46,861 nucleotides of DNA, taken from positions 1 to 46,861 of the forward strand of contig CAMLHQ010000021.1 in assembly GCA_946479785.1 (NCBI GenBank), given 5' to 3'. A program made the translations under genes and the position numbers. Position 1 is the first letter of the stretch; every line of letters starts with the position of its first letter. The stretch is from an uncultured Nitrospira sp. Lineage in GTDB: Bacteria > Nitrospirota > Nitrospiria > Nitrospirales > Nitrospiraceae. The notes under the pieces are model-generated. The model did not search any database, had not been told where the DNA came from, and was given only the letters and a program-made list of their open reading frames with translations. Below are positions 17,309 to 26,171 of the stretch, one piece after another.

Positions 17309-17764
17309 TTGGCGGAGCATGTTGGGGTTCACCCATTGGGTACCGGGATCTACCCCAAGGCGCAAGTTCTGAACCGTTTTATTGCCAAGTTGATCGACCT
17401 GTTCCTCGCGGCGGCGGCGGCCGAAGTCATTGCTCCTGTTGGATTTCTCGCGGGAGTGGCCTATCTGTTTGTGGCGGATGGATTTGCAGGCGGTCGAAGT
17501 ATTGGGAAGCGGTTGATCGGTCTTCAGACTGTTCTCCCAGGCACACGCGAGCCGGCAGGGTTTCGGGAGTCCATCATCCGAAACATTCCCTTTGCGGTGG
17601 CCCAGTTGCTGTTTGCCGTTCCCTACGTCGGCTGGCTGGCCTCGGCGGCGATCGTAACGTTTGAAGCGATTTTGATCATCGGAAACGAGCAGGGCCGCCG
17701 TCTCGGCGATGAGCTGGCCGGAACGCAAGTGCTGGATGCTGGTCGGTTAGCGTTGCCTGACTAA
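17309..17764 (+). CDS. RDD-family membrane protein
   Basis: A 151-residue integral membrane protein of the RDD family, whose molecular role is mostly unknown. The motif is visible as LNRFIAKLIDLFLA (about residues 21-34, with the Arg and Asp of the family name). GRSIGKRLIGLQTV and RESIIRNIPFAVAQLL follow, and RRLGDELAGTQVL is at the end. About three membrane segments are present. The start is TTG, supported by AAGGAG at 17298-17303 and by the promoter just upstream. It precedes mreB by 51 bases on the same strand; a role in cell-shape genes is only suggested by position. Confidence 0.82.
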   Translation: MAEHVGVHPLGTGIYPKAQVLNRFIAKLIDLFLAAAAAEVIAPVGFLAGVAYLFVADGFAGGRSIGKRLIGLQTVLPGTREPAGFRESIIRNIPFAVAQLLFAVPYVGWLASAAIVTFEAILIIGNEQGRRLGDELAGTQVLDAGRLALPD

Positions 17765-17797
17765 CAAGGGCCGATCCTCGTTGTGAATAGAGTCTGA

Positions 17798-18865
<1,068 letters not shown>

Positions 18866-18882
18866 CGGTTCCATCCCGATAC

Positions 18883-19764
18883 ATGTGGATGGTCAACGTG
18901 CGTTCTCCTTACGGTGCTAGGCGTCTGGCGCTGGGACTGTTTGCCTTCCTCCTGGCAGCCCTCTTCTTGTTTCCCGGACAAAGTCAGGGACTCTTGGAGT
19001 ATCTGGACGGCCCGGTCGGCCAACTCGTCCGCCTGCCGCTGGAAGCCGTGTCTTCGCTCGACCAAGGCATCTCCAACATGTGGCAACAGTATGTGGCGCT
19101 GCAAAGCGTAGAGGATGAGAACCATCGTCTGCGCCAGGAGATCGAGTGGCTGCGCGGTCAGAATAATCAGTTGCGTGAGGCGGCTTCGGCAACGCAGCGG
19201 CTGACCACTTTGCTCCAATTCAAGGAGCAGGCCCTGCCGACAATGATCGCGGCCCAAGTGATCGGACGCGACGCCAGCAACCGCTACAAGTCCGTGATTG
19301 TGAACAAAGGAGACAGCGACGGGATTCAAAAGGACATGGGGGTGATCACACCCTCTGGTGTTGTCGGTCGTGTGGTGAAGACGACTGGTGCCACGTCGGT
19401 CGTCCTGCTGGTCACCGATCCCAACAACGCCATTGCCGGTTTGATCCAGCGCACGAGAGACGAAGGTATCGTCGAGGGAACGCTCCAGGGGCGGGCGAAA
19501 CTGAAGTACATTCCTATGCTGTCTGCGGTGAAGGAAGGCGACTACGTCGTGACCTCCGGCTTGGTCGGCGGATTTCCCCGTGGGCTCGCCATCGGGACGA
19601 TTACGGGAATCGCCAGGGAAGAGGGGGCGCTTTTTCAAACCGCTGAACTCGCACCCGAAGTCGACGTGAATCACGTGGAAGAAGTGTTGATCATTCAAGC
19701 GCCTCACGGTCAGTCCGTTGATGCTGCGGCGAAGCCGGACGGCACTGGAAGATCTCAGCCATGA
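18883..19764 (+). CDS. mreC: Rod-shape-determining protein MreC
   Basis: Bitopic inner-membrane protein whose periplasmic part activates PBP2-RodA. The 293-residue protein has one membrane segment (about residues 14-34, LALGLFAFLLAALFLF), a coiled coil (about 68-105, ALQSVEDENHRLRQEIEWLR), and the beta-sandwich region with VIGRDASNRYKSVIVNKG. VITPSGVVGRV and GDYVVTSGLVGGFPRGL follow. The ATG at 18883 is 17 bases after mreB. A short Asp/Pro-rich tail overlaps the mreD start by four bases, so mreC and mreD are coupled. Confidence 0.95.
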   Translation: MWMVNVRSPYGARRLALGLFAFLLAALFLFPGQSQGLLEYLDGPVGQLVRLPLEAVSSLDQGISNMWQQYVALQSVEDENHRLRQEIEWLRGQNNQLREAASATQRLTTLLQFKEQALPTMIAAQVIGRDASNRYKSVIVNKGDSDGIQKDMGVITPSGVVGRVVKTTGATSVVLLVTDPNNAIAGLIQRTRDEGIVEGTLQGRAKLKYIPMLSAVKEGDYVVTSGLVGGFPRGLAIGTITGIAREEGALFQTAELAPEVDVNHVEEVLIIQAPHGQSVDAAAKPDGTGRSQP

Positions 19765-20264
19765 AATTTCTGCTCTACGGTGGATTGGTATTGCTGCTTG
19801 TGCCCGTGCAGACCACGCTCCTGCCTCACGTTGCGGTATGGGGGATCAAGCCGGATCTCGGGCTCGTGGTTGCCGCTGTGGTCGGACTCGTGGGAGGCGA
19901 ACTGGAAGGACTGCTCGTCGGCTTGGCGATCGGATGGGTGTTGAACTTGTATTCCGCGGGCGATCTCTGGTTGAGTCTTGTCACGACGGCCGGCGCTGGA
20001 CTATTTGCTGGCCTATTAGGGCGGCAAGTGGCACAAGTCACTCCGACCATCCTCGCGATCGGCCTGTTATTCTTGTCGATGGCCGGCGGCTTGGTCGCCG
20101 TGTTGAGTATGAAGAATGCGACACTGTCCGATACATGGTGGATGGTGCAGTCGGTCGTGGTACCGCAAGCCTGCTTCGACGCCGTACTGGGAGCTGGGCT
20201 ACTCTGGGTCTTAGGGCAGCGCTTCATGCTGCAACGGTTAGGGACGTTCGACCCCTATTCGTAG
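19761..20264 (+). CDS. mreD: Rod-shape-determining protein MreD
   Basis: Integral inner-membrane component of the elongasome. The 167-residue protein has five or six hydrophobic segments with few charged residues. LPHVAVWGIKPDLGLVVAAVVG and EGLLVGLAIGWVLNLYSAG are the poorly conserved family landmarks (first given in part: LPHVAVWGIKPDLGL). Sequence conservation of MreD is always low, so the call rests as much on its position between mreC and mrdA as on the hydrophobic pattern. It overlaps mreC by four bases (ATGA). Confidence 0.88.
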   Translation: MKFLLYGGLVLLLVPVQTTLLPHVAVWGIKPDLGLVVAAVVGLVGGELEGLLVGLAIGWVLNLYSAGDLWLSLVTTAGAGLFAGLLGRQVAQVTPTILAIGLLFLSMAGGLVAVLSMKNATLSDTWWMVQSVVVPQACFDAVLGAGLLWVLGQRFMLQRLGTFDPYS

Positions 20265-20284
20265 CGATTGCGAACACGAAAGTT

Positions 20285-22156
20285 ATGGCAACAGCGGGTC
20301 TTCACGATTCTGAATTAGGCGAGCTTCAGCGACGCTTGGTCGTGCTGCGTGTGGGGCTCTTGCTGGTGGTGGCATTATTGGGGTTACGGCTCTGGCATCT
20401 CCAAATTCGAGAGGGGCCATACTATCGCGATCTCTCGGAGAACAACCGCACGCGTTCGGTCATTTTGGAGCCGGCCCGGGGGCTGATTTATGATCGCAAT
20501 GGGGTTCTGCTCGCGAACAACGTACCCAGCTTCAGTTTGTATGTCGCGCTTGAAGACGTCAAAGATCGCGAGGCCTTGATCGGTCAACTCAGCGAATTGA
20601 TCGGGCTGGACCAGGAACTTGTGCGAAAGAAACTGGCCGCACGTGGTGCGAAACAGCTGCCCCGCAAGATTAAGGACCGGCTGACGTTGAAGGAAGCCAC
20701 ATTGATTGAATCGCATCGCTTGGATTTGCCCGGCGTCATGATTCAGGTCGAGTCACAGCGAAATTACCTGGGCGGGATGGCGGCGTCGCATGTGCTGGGC
20801 TACGTAGGCGAAGTATCGGCCGAGCAGTTGGAGAAGCCAGAATTTGCCGAATTGCATCAAGGCAGCATCGTCGGCCAGTACGGCGTCGAAAAATTTTTCG
20901 ACCAGATCGTGCGGGGAATGGCCGGTCAGAAAAGCGTCGAAGTCGATGCCTTGGGCCATGAGAAACGGACGGTGGTGGTAGATCAACCGCATGCAGGCGA
21001 TGATCTGTATCTCACGATCGACGCGCGACTGCAGAAAGTCGCGGAAGATCTCCTGGGGCAAGAAACCGGAGCCATCGTTGCATTGGATCCGACGAAGGGC
21101 GATATTCTGGCGATGGCCAGCCGACCCGCCTTCGACCCCAATGTGTTGTCGCGCGAGTTGACGGCCAAACAATGGGTCGAAATCGTCCAGGACGAAGGCC
21201 GGCCATTGAACAACAGGGCCTCACAAGGACAATATCCGCCTGGCTCGACGTTCAAAGTCATGATGGCAGCGGCTGCGATCGAGTCGAAGACGATGACGCC
21301 CTCCTCAACGGTATTTTGCAACGGGGGCTATCAGTTCGGCCGACGGGTCTACCATGACTGGAAAGCCAGCGGTCACGGTTCCGTCGATCTGCGGAAGGCG
21401 CTCATCCATTCGTGCGACGTCTACTTCTATACAGTCGGACAGCGCATGGGTATCGATACCATGGCGTCCTATGCCCATCAGTTTGGGCTGGGAGAAGAAA
21501 CAGGTGTCGAATTGCCGTCCGAACGGATCGGCACTGTGCCTTCTACAGAGTGGAAACAAAAGGTCAAGCACGAACCCTGGCTGCCGGGCGAAACCATTTC
21601 GGCGGCGATCGGACAGGGCTATGTGACCGTGACGCCGTTGCAGATGGCGAGTCTGATCGGAACAGTCGCCAACGACGGGGTGACCTACCGTCCACGGTTG
21701 GTGCAAGCGATCATGGACCGTACGACCGGACAACGACAGGATGTTCCTGCTGTTCCAAAAGCTAAATTGGACTTGAAGCCGGATACGTTAAAGCTGATCC
21801 GGGAAGCCTTGGCCGGAGTCGTGACGGAAGGGACCGGAGGAAGAGCCAAATCCTCGATCGTCACGATCGCGGGAAAAACGGGAACGGCACAGACGGCGGC
21901 GCTGCGGACCGGCCCGGAGAAGGACATTCCGAAAAAGTTCCGAGACCATGCCTGGTTCATCGCATTCGCGCCGGTAGAGAATCCCACGATTGCTGTAGCG
22001 GTCTTGGCAGAGCACATGGGGCACGGCGGCTCGGCAGCGGCGCCTCTGGCGAAAGAACTCATCGAAACGTATGTGAGACTGGCGGCGAAATCTCCGGGAG
22101 GCGCCGACGTGACGGCGTCACTGCCAGCACCTGAGGCGAGAAAGGGTGCGCTATGA
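20285..22156 (+). CDS. mrdA: Penicillin-binding protein 2 (elongation transpeptidase)
   Basis: Cross-links new lateral-wall peptidoglycan together with RodA. The 623-residue protein has a short cytoplasmic tail, one membrane segment (about 17-37), the pedestal domain with EPARGLIYDRNGVLLANN (about 62-79), and a transpeptidase domain. Active-site motifs are STFK (Ser321 nucleophile, Lys324), SCD (376-378, the SxN-type motif with Asp as in other PBP2 enzymes) and KTG (531-533). The ATG at 20285 is 20 bases after mreD. The reading frame stays open upstream to 19718, but that part lies over mreC and mreD in another frame and has no resemblance to the family. It overlaps rodA by four bases. Confidence 0.95.
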   Translation: MATAGLHDSELGELQRRLVVLRVGLLLVVALLGLRLWHLQIREGPYYRDLSENNRTRSVILEPARGLIYDRNGVLLANNVPSFSLYVALEDVKDREALIGQLSELIGLDQELVRKKLAARGAKQLPRKIKDRLTLKEATLIESHRLDLPGVMIQVESQRNYLGGMAASHVLGYVGEVSAEQLEKPEFAELHQGSIVGQYGVEKFFDQIVRGMAGQKSVEVDALGHEKRTVVVDQPHAGDDLYLTIDARLQKVAEDLLGQETGAIVALDPTKGDILAMASRPAFDPNVLSRELTAKQWVEIVQDEGRPLNNRASQGQYPPGSTFKVMMAAAAIESKTMTPSSTVFCNGGYQFGRRVYHDWKASGHGSVDLRKALIHSCDVYFYTVGQRMGIDTMASYAHQFGLGEETGVELPSERIGTVPSTEWKQKVKHEPWLPGETISAAIGQGYVTVTPLQMASLIGTVANDGVTYRPRLVQAIMDRTTGQRQDVPAVPKAKLDLKPDTLKLIREALAGVVTEGTGGRAKSSIVTIAGKTGTAQTAALRTGPEKDIPKKFRDHAWFIAFAPVENPTIAVAVLAEHMGHGGSAAAPLAKELIETYVRLAAKSPGGADVTASLPAPEARKGAL

Positions 22157-23274
22157 TCGATCGCATGATGGATCGGCGGGGGTTCGACAATTTTGACCTG
22201 CGATTCCTCGGCCTGATCTTGGCCATCCTTGGAATCGGCGTGCTCTCGATCTACAGTGTGACGCACGATCAGGGTGGACCGGGGATTCCGTTTTTTGCGA
22301 AGCAGCTGCTCTGGATTCTGCTCGGGGCCGTCGCCTTTTTGATCATGTTGGTGTGGGACTATCACCGCATCGCGCGATTGGCGTATCCTGCCTATGCGAT
22401 AATCCTGATCTTGCTGGCGGTCGTGCTGTTCGAAGGCAAGACGAGCCGGGGCGCTCAGCGCTGGATTCCGATCGGGCCGTTTGCGTTTCAGCCGTCTGAA
22501 TTCGCGAAACTGGTCTTGATATTGGTGATGGCGCACTACTACTCGAAAGCGCCTCGAGTCGGCTGGCTGCAACGAGTCGTCATTCCGGGAGTCCTGATGC
22601 TCCCCGGATTGTTGTTGATCTTGAAGCAGCCGGATCTCGGCAGCGGCTTGAGCTTTATGGCCGTCTATGCCGCGATGCTGTTGATGGTCGGCATGCGATC
22701 GCAAGCCTTGGGCGTGATTCTGTTGTTTTCGCTCATGCTGTTCCCGTTCGCCTGGGAAGTCATGTGGGGCTCGTTGCATGATTATCAGCGCCAACGCATC
22801 ATGGCCTTCGTCGATCCGAACTATGATCCCGGCGGCAAGGGTTATCACGCGCTGCAATCGCGTATCGCCATCGGCGCAGGCGAATTGACGGGTAAAGGAC
22901 TCTATGGCGGGACCCAGAGCCAATTGAAATTTCTGCCGGAAGGGCACACGGATTTTGTATTCTCGGTCTTTGCGGAGGAGTGGGGGTTCGTCGGAGTGCT
23001 GGTCTTGCTGCTGTTGTTTGTCGCACTGATCTGGCTTTCGCTCGAAATCGCGACACGCGCGAAGGACGAGCTCGGCGCGCTCTTGGCGGTAGGGATCATC
23101 TCCATGCTGTGTTTTTGCGTGGTGGTGAACATCGGCATGACGGCCGGCATGTTTCCAATTGTCGGCATCCCTCTTCCGCTGATGAGTTACGGCGGCAGCG
23201 CGACCATCATGACGATGGCCTCGCTCGGTCTGTTGCTGAATGTGAAACGGCGGCGATTGAGTTTGTTTTATTGA
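22153..23274 (+). CDS. rodA: Peptidoglycan glycosyltransferase RodA
   Basis: SEDS-family glycan polymerase that works with PBP2 in the elongasome. The 373-residue protein has about ten membrane segments. Family landmarks are LVWDYHRIARLAYPAY, the RGAQRWIPIGPFAFQPSEFAKL block (part: RWIPIGPFAFQPSEFAKL), the catalytic-Asp loop KQPDLGSGLSFMAVYAA, and GIPLPLMSYGGSA near the end. RodA rather than FtsW is supported by the mrdA neighbour and by RWIPIGPFAFQPSE. It starts inside the mrdA stop codon (ATGA). A 162-base gap follows before rng. Confidence 0.96.
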   Translation: MIDRMMDRRGFDNFDLRFLGLILAILGIGVLSIYSVTHDQGGPGIPFFAKQLLWILLGAVAFLIMLVWDYHRIARLAYPAYAIILILLAVVLFEGKTSRGAQRWIPIGPFAFQPSEFAKLVLILVMAHYYSKAPRVGWLQRVVIPGVLMLPGLLLILKQPDLGSGLSFMAVYAAMLLMVGMRSQALGVILLFSLMLFPFAWEVMWGSLHDYQRQRIMAFVDPNYDPGGKGYHALQSRIAIGAGELTGKGLYGGTQSQLKFLPEGHTDFVFSVFAEEWGFVGVLVLLLLFVALIWLSLEIATRAKDELGALLAVGIISMLCFCVVVNIGMTAGMFPIVGIPLPLMSYGGSATIMTMASLGLLLNVKRRRLSLFY

Positions 23275-23436
23275 ATGGATGGCGGTGCGGCGTCGAATCA
23301 ATCGGCGCGTGCACTATGTGATATTTATTGTGCGGACCGTCGAGTCGACGAGGAATTGAGTGATATTGGAACCTGGGATGGCCCGCGTTCCACCCTCACG
23401 TCGGTTCGGCCGCTCCGCTGAACGGAAGGAGTTAGT

Positions 23437-24945
23437 ATGGGTGCAGAAATTGCGATAACAGTCGCACGGGAGGAAACCCGTGTGGCGGTGCTGGATAACG
23501 GAGTCGTCACGGATCTCTTCGGAGACCGAGCAAAACACAAAGATTTCGTTGGCAACATTTATAAAGGAAAGGTGGCAAAAGTTTTGCCCGGTATGCAGGC
23601 GGCTTTTGTGGACATCGGTCTCGAAAAGGCTGCCTTCATGCATGTGTCGGACTTGTCAATGGATGCCGAACCGGGCGACACGCTGTTGGATTCGGACGAT
23701 GAGGACAAGGACAGCGACGACATGCGTCCCCGACGAGAAAGCTCCAAGCCCATCGAGCAACTACTCAGTGAAGGGCAGGAGCTAATGGTTCAGATCTCGA
23801 AAGGGCCGATCGGCACCAAAGGACCGCGGGTGACGACCTATGTGTCGCTGCCCGGCCGCTATTTGGTCTTCATGCCGAACGTAGAGCATATCGGTGTCTC
23901 GCGACGCATTGCGCGTGATGAAGAACGGGGCCGCCTCAAGGACATCATGAAGCGGGTGCGCCATCCCGGCTGCGGCTATATCGTGCGGACGGTGAGCGAA
24001 GGGGTGAAAGAAGACGAGCTGCGATCCGACGTCGATTTCTTGCACGTCCTCTGGCAGGACATCCGGACCAAGCGCGATCAGCAGCCGGCGCCGGCGCTGT
24101 TGCATACCGATCTCAGCCTCAGTTTCCGCGTGGTCCGCGACCTGTTCGGCAAGAAAGTGGAGCGGCTCTGGATCGATTCACGGCAGGAGTACGAGGCCGT
24201 ACGCGACTTCGTGCAGCGCTTCTCTCCGGAGCAGACGTCACGCATTCACTTTTACGACAAGGACGAGAGCCTCTTCGATCACCTGGGGATCGAACAGGAG
24301 ATGGCGCGGGCCCTCAGCCGAAAGGTTTGGCTGAAGTCCGGCGGGTATTTGGTTATCGACCATACGGAAGCCATGACGGTCATCGATGTGAATACGGGCC
24401 GCTTCGTCGGGAAGCGCGATCAAGAAGAGACGATCTTGCGCAACAACTTGGAAGCGGCGAAAGAAGTCGCCTATCAGGTGAAGCTGCGCGGAATCGGTGG
24501 AATCATCATCGTCGACTTCATCGACATGGAACGGGAAAAAAATCGGGACAAGGTGTACCATGCCTTGGTCGACGCGATGGCGTCCGACAAGGCGCGCACG
24601 AGGGTGTCTCGCATCTCGGATCTCGGATTGATCGAAATCTCCCGTGAGCGCGTGCGCGAAGATCTGCTGCGCTCGCTCTCGGAACCATGCCGTTATTGCG
24701 AAGGCCGCGGCTATACCAAGTCGCCGACCACGGTGGCCTATGAAATCTTCCGCGAGATTCGGAAGATCGGCAGCAGCAACGAGCAGCAACGGATCGTCGT
24801 AGGCGCTCATCCCTCCGTTGCGGGGTTGCTCCAAGACGAGGAACGTCAGGGTCTCGAGGCCTTGGAGCGAGAATGTACGGCGAAAGTGATCGTGATGCCG
24901 GACGAACAGTTGCACCTCGAACAGTATGATCTGGCGGTGATGTAG
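23437..24945 (+). CDS. rng: Ribonuclease G/E family endoribonuclease
   Basis: Single-strand-specific endonuclease for rRNA maturation and mRNA turnover. The 502-residue protein has the RNase G architecture: an S1 domain (about 38-125, GNIYKGKVAKVLPGMQAAFVD), the catalytic DNase I-like region with VIDVNTGRFVG and IIIVDFIDM carrying the magnesium-binding acids, and the zinc-link Cys pair in CRYCEGRGY. There is no long C-terminal scaffold as in RNase E. An acidic insertion of about 25 residues (LDSDDEDKDSDDMRPRRE) interrupts the S1 domain. The start follows GGAAGGAG. Its position after mre/rod genes matches mreBCD-maf-rng in enterics, without maf. Confidence 0.94.
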   Translation: MGAEIAITVAREETRVAVLDNGVVTDLFGDRAKHKDFVGNIYKGKVAKVLPGMQAAFVDIGLEKAAFMHVSDLSMDAEPGDTLLDSDDEDKDSDDMRPRRESSKPIEQLLSEGQELMVQISKGPIGTKGPRVTTYVSLPGRYLVFMPNVEHIGVSRRIARDEERGRLKDIMKRVRHPGCGYIVRTVSEGVKEDELRSDVDFLHVLWQDIRTKRDQQPAPALLHTDLSLSFRVVRDLFGKKVERLWIDSRQEYEAVRDFVQRFSPEQTSRIHFYDKDESLFDHLGIEQEMARALSRKVWLKSGGYLVIDHTEAMTVIDVNTGRFVGKRDQEETILRNNLEAAKEVAYQVKLRGIGGIIIVDFIDMEREKNRDKVYHALVDAMASDKARTRVSRISDLGLIEISRERVREDLLRSLSEPCRYCEGRGYTKSPTTVAYEIFREIRKIGSSNEQQRIVVGAHPSVAGLLQDEERQGLEALERECTAKVIVMPDEQLHLEQYDLAVM

Positions 24946-24949
24946 CCGC

Positions 24950-26083
24950 GTGATCATGCAAACAAAAAGGGCCGTCTCGCTGGAAGCATGGCTGACCCTT
25001 CGAGCGATCGAAGGAGTTGGCGATCACACCATTCTCGCACTCGTGCGCGAATGGCAGAGTCCGGATGCGGTGCTCCGCGCTTCGACCGACGAGCTGATTC
25101 AGCGGGGCTGCAGCAGGCGACTTGCCGATGTCATCAGGCGCGGCCCGGACCGAGAAGCGTGTCAGCGCATCGAGCGGGAACTCATTGCCATCGAACGCAA
25201 ACAGATCGATGTGCGGACTATTCTGGATTCGTCCTATCCAACTCGCCTACGGATGATTCCGGACCCACCCCCGGTGCTCTACGTCTCAGGGACGTTAAAT
25301 CAATCAGACGAACTGGCTGTGGCGGTCGTCGGTGCGAGACGCGCCACGGCGTCGGGGCGGCTGGTCACGGAAAGTTTGGCGAACGGGTTGGCTGAAGCCG
25401 GGCTGACCATCGTCAGCGGTCTGGCACGTGGAGTGGATGCGGCGGCGCATCGAGGGGCCCTCGCAGCGGGGGGACGCACGATTGCCGTACTGGGGTGTGG
25501 GATCGGCCAAACCTATCCGCCCGAGCATGAGCGGCTTCGTCATGAGATTGAAGAACGCGGAGCGATCCTTTCGGAGTTGCCGTTCGAAGCGCCGCCGCAT
25601 AGCGGACATTTTCCGCGCAGAAACCGAATCATCAGCGGATTGTCACTCGGCGTCGTTGTCACGGAGGCCGCCATCGACAGCGGATCGTTGATCACGGCGC
25701 GATTGGCGGCGGAGCAGGGACGGGAGGTGTTCGCGGTTCCAGGGTTCGTAAAATCCGAGACGAGCCGGGGCACAAATGCGTTGATCAAAGAGGGCGCGGC
25801 GTTGATCGAATGCGCGCAAGACGTGATCGACGCGATCGCGCCGCAGCTTGAACCGGCGTTGCGGGCGCGATTGTCCTGTCCGTCGCGAGAGAAACAAACC
25901 GGTGATCGTTTTGGAAATCAGGAACAGCTGGTGTATGATGCGCTCTCGTACGATCCCCTGACTGTGGATCATCTCGTCGAGCAGACCGGGTTGCCGGTGT
26001 CGTCGGTGATGGTATCGCTCTTGTCGCTCGAGCTTCGGCAGCGAGTGCGACAGCTGCCAGGACAACGGTATCTCAAGCTGTGA
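24950..26083 (+). CDS. dprA: DNA-processing protein DprA
   Basis: Loads RecA on incoming single-stranded DNA during natural transformation. The 377-residue protein has an N-terminal helical region (about 9-80), the Rossmann-like DprA domain (VAVVGARRATASGR, GLARGVDAAAHRGAL, VLGCGIGQTYPPEH, GSLITARLAAEQGREVFAVPG) and a C-terminal winged-helix DML1-like domain (about 320-377). All three parts look intact. The start is GTG 24950 or ATG 24956; neither has a convincing ribosome site and the rng stop is only a few bases away, so coupling is likely. No competence operon is seen nearby. Confidence 0.94.
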   Translation: MIMQTKRAVSLEAWLTLRAIEGVGDHTILALVREWQSPDAVLRASTDELIQRGCSRRLADVIRRGPDREACQRIERELIAIERKQIDVRTILDSSYPTRLRMIPDPPPVLYVSGTLNQSDELAVAVVGARRATASGRLVTESLANGLAEAGLTIVSGLARGVDAAAHRGALAAGGRTIAVLGCGIGQTYPPEHERLRHEIEERGAILSELPFEAPPHSGHFPRRNRIISGLSLGVVVTEAAIDSGSLITARLAAEQGREVFAVPGFVKSETSRGTNALIKEGAALIECAQDVIDAIAPQLEPALRARLSCPSREKQTGDRFGNQEQLVYDALSYDPLTVDHLVEQTGLPVSSVMVSLLSLELRQRVRQLPGQRYLKL

Positions 26084-26171
26084 ATGTCACCTCTTTCGGC
26101 CGGCTGGTTGCACTGGTCTGCTATATTTGGTACGGATGATAGAGTAGGCCTGTAGGAAATTTGGAGAAGAC

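Noticed and set aside
19718..20284. Open frame that would extend PBP2 N-terminally to 812 residues
   Set aside because: It lies over the end of mreC and all of mreD in another frame, has no resemblance to PBP2 proteins, and ATG 20285 gives the normal N-terminus.
21685..23301. 538-residue open frame on the minus strand opposite rodA and the end of mrdA
   Set aside because: It is low-complexity, rich in His, Gln, Arg and Asp, as expected for the antisense of a high-G+C membrane-protein gene; the plus-strand rodA is unmistakable.
26084..26171. TATATT before topA as a -10 box
   Set aside because: No matching -35 box at usual distance; left out of the promoter list.
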